Counted from the stretch's first letter, positions 33,419-42,416 are shown. The stretch: DNA of 64,000 nt from CAZWVI01 sp964637165 (GCA_964637165.1 CAZWVI010000016.1:1-64000); one strand, 5' to 3'. Numbers and translations: made by a program. The notes: generated by a model from the sequence alone, not told the origin.

Positions 33419-34045
33419 GTGGTGGCTACCGCTTCCAATCTTTACAGCGAGCGGTTATTGCAATCGCTTCGTGATAGCGCGGCGCTCCTCGAGGGGCACT
33501 TTTTGCTTTCATCAGGACGGCACGCAAGTCGCTACGTGCAGTGTGCAAAAATGTTGCAATACCCACAACGTGCCGCGGCCGCTTGTAAAGATATTGCTGA
33601 CATGGTGCGCGAGCGTTTTGCAACGCAACCGTTTGATGTCGTAGTTGGACCAGCGATGGGCGCAGTAACTCTTGGCTATGAATTAGCGCGCGCTTTAGAT
33701 GTGCCTGGAATTTTTGCTGAACGCGCGGCCGAAGGTGGCTTCACTTTACGCCGCGGATTTGAAATACCCGCCGGCGCTAAAGTTTTAGTTGCTGAAGATG
33801 TTGTCACGACTGGCAAAAGCGTTAAAGAAGTTTTAGCAATGCTACATGAAATGGGCGCCAGTGAAACGGCGGTCGCCTCATTGGTTAATCGCTCAGGTGT
33901 AGAAAACCCATTCGGGGATAAGCACGACTACTTCCGGCTTGCAGATTTAGAAATCCCATCTTGGGACGCCGACGCTTGTCCGCTATGCGTTGAGTCAAGT
34001 AATGGTCCGGCAATTAAACCGGGTAGCCGTCCAGGCTTAAACTAA
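33419..34045 (+). CDS. pyrE: Orotate phosphoribosyltransferase
   Basis: PyrE attaches ribose phosphate from PRPP to orotate in pyrimidine synthesis. The 208-residue protein begins with LLQSLRDSAALLEGHFLLSSGRHASRYVQC. It has the VVGPAMGAVTLGYELARAL region and the PRPP-binding motif VLVAEDVVTTGKSVKEV, with its acidic pair. A Lys/Arg-rich substrate loop (FTLRRGFEI) is also present. The C-terminal CPLCVESSNGPAIKPGSR resembles the longer PyrE group. The start is one of two consecutive GTG codons (33419 or 33422). It is 5 bp after secG and 4 bp before yicC, so it is within the same operon. Confidence 0.93.
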   Translation: MVATASNLYSERLLQSLRDSAALLEGHFLLSSGRHASRYVQCAKMLQYPQRAAAACKDIADMVRERFATQPFDVVVGPAMGAVTLGYELARALDVPGIFAERAAEGGFTLRRGFEIPAGAKVLVAEDVVTTGKSVKEVLAMLHEMGASETAVASLVNRSGVENPFGDKHDYFRLADLEIPSWDADACPLCVESSNGPAIKPGSRPGLN

Positions 34046-34049
34046 TTTT

Positions 34050-34949
34050 ATGTCTAAGTCAGTAGCAAGCTTGAGCAGTATGACGGGCTTTGGTCGTGGC
34101 AGTTTTGCCGACAACCGTTTTGCTGCTGAAGTTGAATTGCGTTCAGTTAACGGCAAAGGCCTTGGTATAAAATTGCGTTTACCAAGCGAACGCATGGAGT
34201 CGGAAGCCAAGCTGGAAATGTTGATTCGCAAATCGCTTAACCGTGGAACAATCCAGGGTCAAGTTCGCTTACGTAGTTTGGAACGCCGCGCTTCAGCAGT
34301 CGATCATGGTTTAATGAGTCGCTACTTAAAAGAGTGGCGCGCGCTTGAAAAAGAGTTGGGCTTAGAGCAGAAGGATCCCGGACTTGCTGAATTGTTAGCA
34401 ATGCCCGGCGCCTTGGAGCAAACTCCAGAATCCGCCAGCGAAAAGCGTGCCGCCGCGCGCGTGATGACTCAAGCATTCAGCGCGGCACTTGAGCGTTTAT
34501 GCGAGTCTCGATTGAAAGAAGGCGCGCGGCTTAAACGCGAACTATTGCGTCTAATCGGCAAATTGGCGAAGAATTTGGCTGCTGCTAATAAGCGCGTGCC
34601 GGTTGCTCAAAAAGAAAGTTTTGCGCGAATGCAGAAGCGCGTTCAAGAAGCTTGCCAGTCGGTCGGAGTAAATGAACCGATTGATTTGAGTCGTGAACTT
34701 GTAGTTTTGACTGAGCGAAGTGATGTTCAAGAGGAAGTCGCTCGTCTCGAAATGCACATTCACCGTTTGCGTTCTCTAATCGACCAAGGTGCATCATGTG
34801 GTCGTGAACTTGAATTCATGATTCAGGAGTGCCACCGTGAAGTCACCACTTTGGGCAATAAATCATCCGACGTTAAACTTTCAGATTGCGTGGTGCAAAT
34901 GAAAGTTTTGGTCGGCCAGCTTAAAGAGCAGGTTGCCAATGTCGAATGA
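34050..34949 (+). CDS. yicC: YicC family endoribonuclease-like protein
   Basis: YicC proteins are a widely conserved family; E. coli YicC has been shown to be an endoribonuclease affecting small-RNA turnover. The 299-residue product begins with the family hallmark SMTGFGRGSF, followed by VELRSVNGKGLGIKLRLP. It has a central helical region and the DUF1732 C-terminus (QGASCGRELEFMIQECHREVTTLGNKSSDVKLSDCVVQMKVLVGQLKEQVANVE), whose Glu/His-rich helix is typical. Length is normal. It is next to gmk, with the gmk ATG inside its last codons, an association conserved in many bacteria. The family call is secure; activity in this organism is inferred. Confidence 0.93.
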   Translation: MSKSVASLSSMTGFGRGSFADNRFAAEVELRSVNGKGLGIKLRLPSERMESEAKLEMLIRKSLNRGTIQGQVRLRSLERRASAVDHGLMSRYLKEWRALEKELGLEQKDPGLAELLAMPGALEQTPESASEKRAAARVMTQAFSAALERLCESRLKEGARLKRELLRLIGKLAKNLAAANKRVPVAQKESFARMQKRVQEACQSVGVNEPIDLSRELVVLTERSDVQEEVARLEMHIHRLRSLIDQGASCGRELEFMIQECHREVTTLGNKSSDVKLSDCVVQMKVLVGQLKEQVANVE

Positions 34950-35505
34950 TCGCGGACGACTAGTCATTATTTCTGGCCCAACCGCTTCCGGCAAGTCGAC
35001 CTTGTGGCGGCATTTAGTTGGGTTCCCAAATATCACCTTTTCAATTTCAGCTACTACTCGCGCAATTCGCGGCAACGAAGTTGATGGCCGTGATTATAAA
35101 TTTGTCAGTAGTGAAGAATTTGATCAACTAACTAAAGACGGTGAGTTTTTAGAGTGGGCCGAGGTGCACGGCGAGAGATATGGAACTTTGCGCTCTTATG
35201 TTTTGAAGGCAATCAATGCTGGCAAGGACATCTTGTTGGAAATTGATGTGCAAGGTGCCGAACAACTTCGTGACTCTGGCTTGCCAGTGGTTTCATTGTT
35301 TGTCGCGCCACCATCTATTGAAGTGTTGCGCGAACGTTTGGCCGCACGCGGCACCGAGTCTGCCGAACAAATGGAAAAACGTTTGTCTATTGTCGAAGAA
35401 GAACTACGACATACTGAGCAATATGATCACGTGGTAATTAACGACCATCTTGATGATATGCTTGCTGAAGTTGAATCAATTCTTGGCTTGGAGGTTACAT
35501 CATGA
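34939..35505 (+). CDS. gmk: Guanylate kinase
   Basis: Gmk phosphorylates GMP to GDP. The 188-residue product has the P-loop GPTASGKST, the GMP-binding stretch FSISATTRAIRGNEVDGRDYKFVSSEEF with its conserved Ser, Arg and Tyr, the AEVHGERYGT segment, and DILLEIDVQGAEQLR. The lid Arg-rich helix (LRERLAARGTESAEQMEKRL) is also normal. I use ATG 34939, which overlaps yicC by 11 nt; a TTG two codons earlier is less likely. Its stop forms an ATGA with the start of coaC. In many genomes rpoZ lies between gmk and coaBC; here it does not. Confidence 0.95.
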   Translation: MSNDRGRLVIISGPTASGKSTLWRHLVGFPNITFSISATTRAIRGNEVDGRDYKFVSSEEFDQLTKDGEFLEWAEVHGERYGTLRSYVLKAINAGKDILLEIDVQGAEQLRDSGLPVVSLFVAPPSIEVLRERLAARGTESAEQMEKRLSIVEEELRHTEQYDHVVINDHLDDMLAEVESILGLEVTS

Positions 35506-36044
35506 GCACCATAATTGTTGGAGTGTCCGGTTCCGCTGCATGTTTTAAAGCAGTAACTGTTTGTTCGGAATTGGCTAAGCGCGGCCACTTGGTGCAACCT
35601 ATCTTGACGCGTGCCGCGACCAAGTTGGTGCAGCCTTTGCAGTTTTCGTGTGTGACTGGCAATCAAGCTGTTTGGGATGAGTGGTCGCCGCAAGATCCCG
35701 GAGGCATGGACCACATATCAATTGCGCGCGAAGGTGAGTTACTAGTGATAGTGCCGGCGACAGCTGACCGTATCGCGCAACTTGCCCTCGGTACCGCTGG
35801 TGATTTGTTAGGCTCACTAAGCTTGGCTTTTGAGCAAGACAAACCGCGGATGTTCGTGCCGGCGATGAACCCTGCTATGTGGCGTCATCCAGCAACTCAG
35901 CGCAATGCAATTCAACTGGAGGCCGATGGTTGGAAATGTGTCGGCCCGGTTAATGGATCGACTGCTTGCGGTGAGGAAGGCGACGGCCGCATGGTCGAAG
36001 CTAACGAGGTTGTCGAAGCGATCGAACAAATGCTGGCCAGCTAA
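35502..36044 (+). CDS. coaC: Phosphopantothenoylcysteine decarboxylase (stand-alone CoaC)
   Basis: CoaC is a flavoprotein that decarboxylates 4'-phosphopantothenoylcysteine in coenzyme A synthesis. The 180-residue product has the family's N-terminal IIVGVSGSAACFKAV, the His in DHISIARE, the PATADRIAQLALG stretch, the PXMNXXMW motif as PAMNPAMW, and the active-site Cys in ACGEEGDGRM. In most bacteria this domain is fused to CoaB; here it ends with its own stop at the domain boundary, where a TAATG overlap starts coaB in another frame. Both domains are intact, so this looks like a real gene split rather than a decayed fusion. It is coupled to gmk by ATGA. Confidence 0.9.
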   Translation: MSTIIVGVSGSAACFKAVTVCSELAKRGHLVQPILTRAATKLVQPLQFSCVTGNQAVWDEWSPQDPGGMDHISIAREGELLVIVPATADRIAQLALGTAGDLLGSLSLAFEQDKPRMFVPAMNPAMWRHPATQRNAIQLEADGWKCVGPVNGSTACGEEGDGRMVEANEVVEAIEQMLAS

Positions 36045-36676
36045 TGCGCGTACTTGTGACCGCCGGCCCGACTCGGGAAGCCATCGACCCGGTTAGATTT
36101 ATTAGCAATCAGTCGAGTGGCCGCATGGGCTACGAAATTGCCCGCGCTTTATTGCGGCGCGGACATCAGGTGGTGTTGGTTTCAGGGCCAACCGCCTTGC
36201 GGCCGCCGAAGGGCGCCGAGGTAGTTGAGGTGCAAAGTGCTCGGGAAATGCTTAAGGAGTGTCGGAAAGTATGGCCCAAGTGCGGAGCCATGTTCGCGGT
36301 GGCGGCAGTTGCAGACCATCGTCCGGCTCGGGTTTCGCGCAGTAAATTGAAGCGCGAACAGGGCCAAGGAAATTCAATTGAGTTGCTCGCAAACCCAGAT
36401 ATCGTAAAGACTTTAGCCAAGTTGGCTAGGCCGGAACAGCGCCTGATAGGCTTCGCTCTAGAAAGTGGCGGGCTACGCGCCAAGGCTGAAGCAAAGCGTA
36501 AGATGTTGGAAAAGGGGCTGGATTTCGTTGCATTAAATGGCATTGCCGCCCAGGGTTCTGAAAGTAGCCGCTTGCTACTACTTGGCGCTGATGGCAGCGA
36601 ACAGATTATTGGTCCAGATTTCAAGCCAAGGCTTGCTACTAAAGTAGTGGCAGCCACAATATCTAGTGTTAATTAA
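36044..36676 (+). CDS. coaB: Phosphopantothenate-cysteine ligase (stand-alone CoaB)
   Basis: CoaB joins phosphopantothenate and cysteine after nucleotide activation, the step before CoaC. The 210-residue protein starts with MRVLVTAGPTREAIDPVRFISNQSSGRMG, where the N-terminal domain of CoaB begins in fused proteins. It continues with HQVVLVSGPTALRPP, AVAAVADHRPA, the KLKREQGQ and NPDIVKTLAK segments and the LIGFALES motif. A C-terminal VALNGIAAQGSESSRLLLLGADG matches the dimerisation/nucleotide region. The ATG shares one base with the coaC stop (TAATG), so translation probably reinitiates. It is the last gene of the run that starts with aroF; no terminator was seen in the 86 bp before ftsK. 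Confidence 0.9.
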   Translation: MRVLVTAGPTREAIDPVRFISNQSSGRMGYEIARALLRRGHQVVLVSGPTALRPPKGAEVVEVQSAREMLKECRKVWPKCGAMFAVAAVADHRPARVSRSKLKREQGQGNSIELLANPDIVKTLAKLARPEQRLIGFALESGGLRAKAEAKRKMLEKGLDFVALNGIAAQGSESSRLLLLGADGSEQIIGPDFKPRLATKVVAATISSVN

Positions 36677-36762
36677 AGATATTTAACCACCAACCGAAAA
36701 AAAGCAGCAAATCAACCAATTACCTCCTTGGAATAAGGGCAGGCTAGGCATTAGGATTTGTA

Positions 36763-39432
36763 TTGTTAATCGTGGCCGCCGCTTCCCGCAAAAAAAACTC
36801 CGCTCGAAAAGCTTCTTCCCGAAAGGGTGGTAGGCGTAAGGGATTATCCAATAAATCATCTGCAGCAAATCAAGCCGGCTTCGTGGCGGAAGGTCTGCGT
36901 GCGGTCATGGGTGCTTTGGTTACGGTGGTGGTGGTGGTCTTTTCGGCCGTCAAGCTAACCTTCGAAAAAGCCTTCGTTGGGTTGCGCGGCGAACGCGCGC
37001 GGCAGCCAATCGGAATGACTTTGGCGGCGGTTTCAATTTTTACATTTGCGGCATTGGTTGATTATCAAACTGGTGCAGTGAGTGACAACATTTGTGGCAC
37101 TGTTGGATATGCGACCGCCAACATGTTGCTAAACTTTTTTGGTCTCGGCGCATTTTTGATTCCGGCCTTCGGAGCTTTTTGGGGAATCGCCCGACTAGTT
37201 CGTGAGTCCGAAAGCAATGCTCTACTTAAGTGCATTGGCGTTTTCACATTAGCGTTAACTGTTGGCACCATTGCCGCAGGCTTTTCGCCAAACAGTTTGC
37301 CTAGCGACGGCTTTCCATATGGTCGTGGCGGATGGTTTGGTCACAGCGTTTTTCCTTCTTTAGCGGAAACACTCGGTGCCTTTGGTTCTTCGGTGTTGCT
37401 AACACTGTTGGGTTTAGTTGCATCGTTGCTGGCCACCGAATGGGCCTTTGTGCCATTGGTCAAGGAATTGTTGCGTCGCGGTCGCGATGGTTTAGTGCAA
37501 GGCAAGTTGCCGCTTGGAGAGTCAAAAGGATTAGTTGACGAAGCTAGTCAAAATAAAGACAAGGCATTTCGGGGGCTGCGGCGTTTTTGGGCTTATGTCA
37601 TTGGTGCCAACCAACCCTATACACCAGGTGGTGAAACTGCCACACCAGCAACGACGGCCGGTGCAGGTGAGTCATCGTCGATTCCGTCTAATTTAAGTCC
37701 GCCAACCGCAGTTGAACCGCCGCCGACTGTAAAACCAGCCGCACAACCAGCCGCACCTGAAGCGCAAACTTCAAAGCCGGGTGCGACTACTCTGCCGATT
37801 TCGAAGCCAGTTTCGCCCAGCAAGCCTAACCCTGCTGCTACTGCAGAGAGTGGGGCAAACACTGACGAAGCTACTTCAGGTCCACTGCCAGGTATTTCCG
37901 ATGGTCCAAGCCTGGGTCATGAAAATACTGCTAAAGAAGAAGCCCCGGCCAAGCGCCGCCGCCGCGCAACTCCGCAGCTGAAGTCTTTGCCACCAATTTC
38001 GCTTTTGTCGGAAGGTCAAGTTGTTGACCGCTCCAAGATGCAAGCCGAAATTGACTCGTCAGGCCGTCGTTTGCAAGCTTGTTTCGACGCATTCAATTTA
38101 GATGCGCGAGTTGTTGGAGCCGAACGTGGTCCGACCTTGACCTTGTTCGAGGTTAAATTGGGAGAGGGTGTCTCAGTACGTAAACTTAAAAACGCCCGCG
38201 AAGATATTGGCGTGCAACTTGGCAGCCATGGAGTGCGAATTGTTTTCCCACTTCCAGGTCGCACTACGGTTGGCATCGAGGTGCCTAACCTGATTCGCGA
38301 AAGTGTTTTCTTAAAAGATGTGTACCTTCAGGCCAACACCAAAAAATCACGCTTGCCAATGGTTATTGGCCGCGACACTTTAGGCAAGCCAGTAGTCGAA
38401 GATTTAACCGCAATGCCCCACATGTTGGTGGCCGGAACAACGGGCTCTGGTAAGTCAGTGTGTTTGAATAGCATTTTGATGACCTTGTTGCTTACTCAAG
38501 GTCCAGAATTGTTGCGCTTGATTTTGATTGACCCTAAACAGGTGGAATTGCAACTCTATGCTGATATTCCACACTTGGCTTGTCCGGTAGTGACCGACAT
38601 GAAACGCGCCCCTGGCGTTTTGGAATGGTCGGTGCGCAACATGGAAGATCGCCTACATCTTTTCAAGTTGGCGGGTGTGCGCAACATTGCTGATTACAAT
38701 GCTTTGGGAGTGAGCGGTCTTAAGGAGCGATTGGGTGAAGATTACGATTCGGAAGAAACTCCCGATTCGATGCCTTTTATTGTGTTAGTAATCGATGAAC
38801 TTGCCGACCTAATGATGGTAAGTGCTAAGGAAGTTGAAATTGCAATCTCACGTTTGGCCGCCAAGGCGCGTGCCGCGGGAATTCACCTGCTGGTTGCAAC
38901 TCAACGACCATCTACTGATGTTGTAACTGGATTAATCAAAATGAACTTGCCGGTTCGAATTGCATTCAAGGTAACCTCAGGAGTTGATAGTCGAGTCATT
39001 TTGGATGATAGTGGTGCCGACATGTTGCTTGGTAACGGTGACTTCTTGTACCGTCCACCTGGTGCCGCTGGAATGACGCGTGGTCAAGGTGCTTTTGTTG
39101 AGGAGCAAGAAGTTCGAGCCGCATGCGACCACTTGCGAGCTAACGGCAAACCTGAATATATCGAAGACTTGGTGCAACTTAAATCAACTGGCGGCGCTGG
39201 CACAAGTGAAGTTGACGATCCTTTGTTTGACGATGCGGTGCGTATTATTTTGCAAAGCGGTCGCGGTTCAGCATCACTTTTGCAACGCGCATTATCAGTT
39301 GGCTACACTCGTGCAAGCCGCTTAATTGACATCATGACTGAGCAGGGTGTACTCGGCCCATTCATCGGCAGCAAGGCTCGCGAGGTGCTGTTAAGCCTCG
39401 AAGAGTGGGAAGCACAAAAAATAGGCAAGTAG
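36763..39432 (+). CDS. ftsK: DNA translocase FtsK
   Basis: FtsK is a division-septum protein that pumps chromosomal DNA during segregation. The 889-residue product has a Lys/Arg-rich start and then four or five membrane segments within about residues 45-230. A Pro/Thr/Ala-rich linker spans about 285-395. The motor follows with a Walker A motif GTTGSGKSV, the LILIDPKQVELQLY stretch, the Walker B segment VLVIDELADLMM and the ATQRPSTDVVTGLIK motif. A C-terminal winged-helix gamma domain (FDDAVRIILQSGRGSASLLQRALSVGYTRASRLID) recognises polar DNA sequences in relatives. The start is TTG 36763 or GTG 36772. TTGGAA, 18 nt, TAGGAT ends 5 nt before the TTG; its AGGA could also be a ribosome-binding site. 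Confidence 0.95.
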   Translation: MLIVAAASRKKNSARKASSRKGGRRKGLSNKSSAANQAGFVAEGLRAVMGALVTVVVVVFSAVKLTFEKAFVGLRGERARQPIGMTLAAVSIFTFAALVDYQTGAVSDNICGTVGYATANMLLNFFGLGAFLIPAFGAFWGIARLVRESESNALLKCIGVFTLALTVGTIAAGFSPNSLPSDGFPYGRGGWFGHSVFPSLAETLGAFGSSVLLTLLGLVASLLATEWAFVPLVKELLRRGRDGLVQGKLPLGESKGLVDEASQNKDKAFRGLRRFWAYVIGANQPYTPGGETATPATTAGAGESSSIPSNLSPPTAVEPPPTVKPAAQPAAPEAQTSKPGATTLPISKPVSPSKPNPAATAESGANTDEATSGPLPGISDGPSLGHENTAKEEAPAKRRRRATPQLKSLPPISLLSEGQVVDRSKMQAEIDSSGRRLQACFDAFNLDARVVGAERGPTLTLFEVKLGEGVSVRKLKNAREDIGVQLGSHGVRIVFPLPGRTTVGIEVPNLIRESVFLKDVYLQANTKKSRLPMVIGRDTLGKPVVEDLTAMPHMLVAGTTGSGKSVCLNSILMTLLLTQGPELLRLILIDPKQVELQLYADIPHLACPVVTDMKRAPGVLEWSVRNMEDRLHLFKLAGVRNIADYNALGVSGLKERLGEDYDSEETPDSMPFIVLVIDELADLMMVSAKEVEIAISRLAAKARAAGIHLLVATQRPSTDVVTGLIKMNLPVRIAFKVTSGVDSRVILDDSGADMLLGNGDFLYRPPGAAGMTRGQGAFVEEQEVRAACDHLRANGKPEYIEDLVQLKSTGGAGTSEVDDPLFDDAVRIILQSGRGSASLLQRALSVGYTRASRLIDIMTEQGVLGPFIGSKAREVLLSLEEWEAQKIGK

Positions 39433-39544
39433 CTGCAAAACACTAGTTTGCACGAAGAACTGGTCCCAAGACTAGGCTGGCAAATTAATGCATCGGAAAA
39501 ACCGCGAATAACGAGTGGTTCCTTTGGTTTGAGGAGTAATCCCG

Positions 39545-39550
39545 TAAAAT
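39545..39550 (+). promoter_or_regulatory. -10 box of rimO, leaderless layout
   Basis: TAAAAT is followed by exactly six bases (TAGGGA) and the ATG of rimO. TTTGGT 16 nt upstream is a weak -35 candidate. The AGGG between the box and the ATG sits too close to act as a normal Shine-Dalgarno. Confidence 0.5.
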
Positions 39551-39556
39551 TAGGGA

Positions 39557-40900
39557 ATGTGCTACCCAAACATAACCGTGGCCTTGGTGCACCTTGGCTG
39601 CGCGCGCAATTTAATTGACTCGGAGACGATTCTCGGCCGCCTTGGCGCTGAAGGCTACGCTCTCACCGGTGCAGTTGAACAAGCAGATGTTGCAGTTTTA
39701 AATACTTGTTCATTCATTGGACCGGCGCGTGAGGAATCGGAGCAGGCCATCAATGAATTGCTCGACTTGAAACGCCGTGGCCAACTGCGCGGAGTGGTGG
39801 TGGCTGGCTGTCTTCCACAAAAGTTTCGTGCTGAGGTAGAGAAAGCATTTCCTGAAATTGATGCTTTGCTTGGGTTGTCAGATTATTCGAATGTGGCACG
39901 AGTTGTCGAGGGCGTTTTGAAGGGTCGCAAAGTCAAAGAAGGTGATGGGGGTCGACCCATGACAGGATCTATTGTCGAGGGTCAACGGCTTTTGCAAACG
40001 CCACGCTCCTACGCATACATGCGCCCAAGTCACGGTTGCGATCACGAGTGCGCATTTTGCATTATTCCCGAAATCCGTGGTAAGCAAAGAAGTAAGCCGA
40101 TTGAAAACGCAGTCAGCGAGGCAGAACAATTAGTCGCTCAGGGGATTAAAGAAATTGTTTTGGTTGCCGAGGATTCAACCGGCTACGGAACGGATTTTGG
40201 AACTGGTGGGCCACGCTTGCCGGAATTGGTGGACGCTCTTGCGGGGGTTGAGAAGTTATCTTGGCTGCGGATTATGTATGCCTACCCCAATGCCTTCCCG
40301 TGGCGTTTAACCGAAGTTATTAACCAGCACCAAAACGTATTGCCATATTTGGATATACCAATTCAACACATTTCCACGCCAGTTTTAAAACGCATGCGGC
40401 GTGGTGGGTCTTCCGAGAGTGTTCGGCGAATTCTTGACCGCTTACGCGACGAAGTTTCAGGCATCACTTTAAGGACTACGGTTTTAGTTGGTCATCCGGG
40501 CGAAGGCGACGCTGAATTTGCCGAGTTGCTCGAATTCTTGCAAGAGTACCGAATTGAACGCCTAGGAGCATTTGCCTACTCACCGGAAAAAGGCACGCCG
40601 GCCGGCGATGATTTGGATCGCTGTTCACCAGAAGAAGCCCAATCCCGCTTGGAGCAAGTCATGGAAGTTCAGGCGAAAGTTCATGCTGATCTTCAGAAGG
40701 AGCAAGTCGGTAAGGAATTAGAGGTGCTTGTCGATGAGCGCGAGGGGATTTACGCAATTGGTCGCACCAAAGGTGATGCTCCCGAAGTTGATGCAATTGT
40801 GCGAATTAAGGATGGCAACGGTAAATTGTTAGCAGGCTCCATCGCCAAGGTGAAGATCACCAAGGCTGAGGGCTATGATTTGCAAGGGAAGTTGAAATGA
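39557..40900 (+). CDS. rimO: Ribosomal protein S12 methylthiotransferase RimO
   Basis: RimO adds a methylthio group to an Asp of ribosomal protein S12. The 447-residue product has the N-terminal MTTase domain with three cluster-binding Cys positions (LGCARN, NTCSF, AGCLPQ). The radical-SAM motif CxxxCxxC appears as GCDHECAFCIIPEIRGKQRS, followed by the barrel and a C-terminal TRAM domain (about 380-447). The IPEIRGKQRS continuation and LIDSE after the first Cys favour RimO over MiaB. An in-frame GTG at 39578 is an alternative start. Its stop overlaps the pgsA ATG by 4 nt, so rimO-pgsA-AAA+ gene form a coupled set. Confidence 0.93.
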   Translation: MCYPNITVALVHLGCARNLIDSETILGRLGAEGYALTGAVEQADVAVLNTCSFIGPAREESEQAINELLDLKRRGQLRGVVVAGCLPQKFRAEVEKAFPEIDALLGLSDYSNVARVVEGVLKGRKVKEGDGGRPMTGSIVEGQRLLQTPRSYAYMRPSHGCDHECAFCIIPEIRGKQRSKPIENAVSEAEQLVAQGIKEIVLVAEDSTGYGTDFGTGGPRLPELVDALAGVEKLSWLRIMYAYPNAFPWRLTEVINQHQNVLPYLDIPIQHISTPVLKRMRRGGSSESVRRILDRLRDEVSGITLRTTVLVGHPGEGDAEFAELLEFLQEYRIERLGAFAYSPEKGTPAGDDLDRCSPEEAQSRLEQVMEVQAKVHADLQKEQVGKELEVLVDEREGIYAIGRTKGDAPEVDAIVRIKDGNGKLLAGSIAKVKITKAEGYDLQGKLK

Positions 40901-41541
40901 ACGCAGCGCAAATACCGAACATCTTGACCATAGCTCGATTGTTTTTGGCAATTGTGTCTTTTTACTTTTTGCATCAGCTAACTCAATCGGCTGGTGATGC
41001 GGCGGCAATCCAATCAACGGCCTTCACCGCATTTTGGTTCTACTTGATTGCGGTCATCACTGATTTTTTAGATGGCCGAATTGCCCGCCGCTATGGCTGG
41101 GTGAGTGCGTTTGGTCGTGTCGCCGACCCAGTTGTTGATAAAGTTTTAACCTTGGGCGGAATGATGTTTTTGGTGGCCGCTCCATTTTTAACTACACCTG
41201 ACCACCATATGTCAGTGATGCCAGTGTGGGCAGTTGTTCTTGTTTTGACGCGCGAATTTTTGGTGACAGCATTGCGTAGCCTAGTTGAAAGTCGTGGAAT
41301 GTCGTTTGCCGCGGAATCCGTCGGTAAGTGGAAGATGGTTGCGCAAAGTGTGTACATCTTGATCCTAATTGGTACTCCCGCCGAAATTCCTCAATTTCTA
41401 CACCTTCCTCCCTTGGAATGGATTTGCCACCCAACCTTTGTAGTGGTTTTATTTTGGGCAGTAATTGCGATGACCGTTTGGTCTGGGGTGGATTACACAA
41501 TTCGCGCAACGCGGATGTTGTCGAGTACTAAAGAAAGTTAA
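40897..41541 (+). CDS. pgsA: CDP-diacylglycerol-glycerol-3-phosphate 3-phosphatidyltransferase
   Basis: PgsA makes phosphatidylglycerophosphate at the inner membrane. The 214-residue protein shows the CDP-alcohol phosphotransferase signature D-x2-DG-x2-AR-x8-G-x3-D-x3-D as DFLDGRIARRYGWVSAFGRVADPVVDK, with all conserved Asp residues. The usual PNILTIARLFLA start and about five or six membrane segments complete the fold. Relatives in the same superfamily include cardiolipin and phosphatidylserine synthases, but the N-terminus favours PgsA. It overlaps rimO by 4 nt and the following AAA+ gene by one base (TAATG). Confidence 0.88.
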   Translation: MNAAQIPNILTIARLFLAIVSFYFLHQLTQSAGDAAAIQSTAFTAFWFYLIAVITDFLDGRIARRYGWVSAFGRVADPVVDKVLTLGGMMFLVAAPFLTTPDHHMSVMPVWAVVLVLTREFLVTALRSLVESRGMSFAAESVGKWKMVAQSVYILILIGTPAEIPQFLHLPPLEWICHPTFVVVLFWAVIAMTVWSGVDYTIRATRMLSSTKES

Positions 41542-42416
41542 TGCCGCTTCCCGATCCAATTACTGAAGTACATTCATTTTTAGCATGGCTTGATGGTCAA
41601 GACCCGAAGTTGCGTGAAGAATCATATGCACTGTTAAGTGACTGGTTGCGCGCACATGAAACTACCCCGGTGAGCGATTTCACATCCGAAGCACTTGCCG
41701 AATTGCCAGGAAAGTTTGGCATGATTGGCGTATCTCCCGCGATGGAAGAGGTGTTCACGATTTTGTCAAAGATTGTTAGGACCGATGTCCCAATCTTGGT
41801 CTTAGGTGAAAGTGGTACCGGCAAAGAACTAATTGCTCAGGCGCTGCATAATAATGGACCTCGCCGCAAGGCGAAAATGATGGCGGTCAATTGCGCAGCG
41901 ATATCGCCACATCTTTTGGAATCAGAACTGTTTGGCCACAAGCGCGGTTCTTTCACTGGCGCACATCAAGATCGCAAAGGCTATGCGGTCGAGGCAGAGG
42001 GCGGCACTTTATTTTTGGACGAGATTGGAGAAATGGCACCGGAGCTACAAGCCAAGTTATTGCGGTTTTTGCAAGATGGTGAAGTTCGTCCGGTTGGTGG
42101 AAATGAAATTATTAAGGTGAACACGCGAGTTGTTGCGGCGACTAACCGCAACCTTTTACAGCGGGTTAAGGATGGCAATTTTCGCGAAGATCTTTATTAC
42201 CGATTGGCGGTGTTGGCAATTGAGCTTCCACCATTGCGCGAGCGTCGCGAGGATATTCCACACTTAATTAAGTTTTTGATGGCGCGCAACAAAATGGAGG
42301 GGCTTCCATCTGGAGAGTTGAGCGACGAGCTTATCGCCGAATTATGTAAAAAAGATTGGCCTGGAAATATCCGCGAGTTGCAAAACGAAATCACTCGTTT
42401 GGCAACATTTACCTAG
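41541..42416 (+). CDS. Minimal sigma-54-interaction-type AAA+ ATPase, no HTH
   Basis: The 291-residue product is the AAA+ domain of a bacterial enhancer-binding protein with little else. Walker A is GESGTGKE (89-96), the sigma-54 contact loop is GSFTGA (136-141) rather than GAFTGA, Walker B is GGTLFLDEIG (154-163), sensor I lies in AATNRN (about 199-204), and Arg fingers in REDLYYRL (215-222). The 60 residues before it resemble no known receiver, GAF or PAS domain. The protein stops after WPGNIRELQNEITRL, where a Fis-type DNA-binding helix-turn-helix would normally follow. It is coupled to pgsA (TAATG). No sigma-54 promoter or rpoN gene was found in the window. It may act from solution, or serve another AAA+ task. 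Confidence 0.78.
   Translation: MPLPDPITEVHSFLAWLDGQDPKLREESYALLSDWLRAHETTPVSDFTSEALAELPGKFGMIGVSPAMEEVFTILSKIVRTDVPILVLGESGTGKELIAQALHNNGPRRKAKMMAVNCAAISPHLLESELFGHKRGSFTGAHQDRKGYAVEAEGGTLFLDEIGEMAPELQAKLLRFLQDGEVRPVGGNEIIKVNTRVVAATNRNLLQRVKDGNFREDLYYRLAVLAIELPPLRERREDIPHLIKFLMARNKMEGLPSGELSDELIAELCKKDWPGNIRELQNEITRLATFT

Noticed and set aside
35502..36676. A fused coaBC gene broken by a frameshift
   Set aside because: The split falls exactly at the domain boundary, both parts have normal ends, and TAATG gives a natural restart, so a real split is more likely, though an indel is not excluded.
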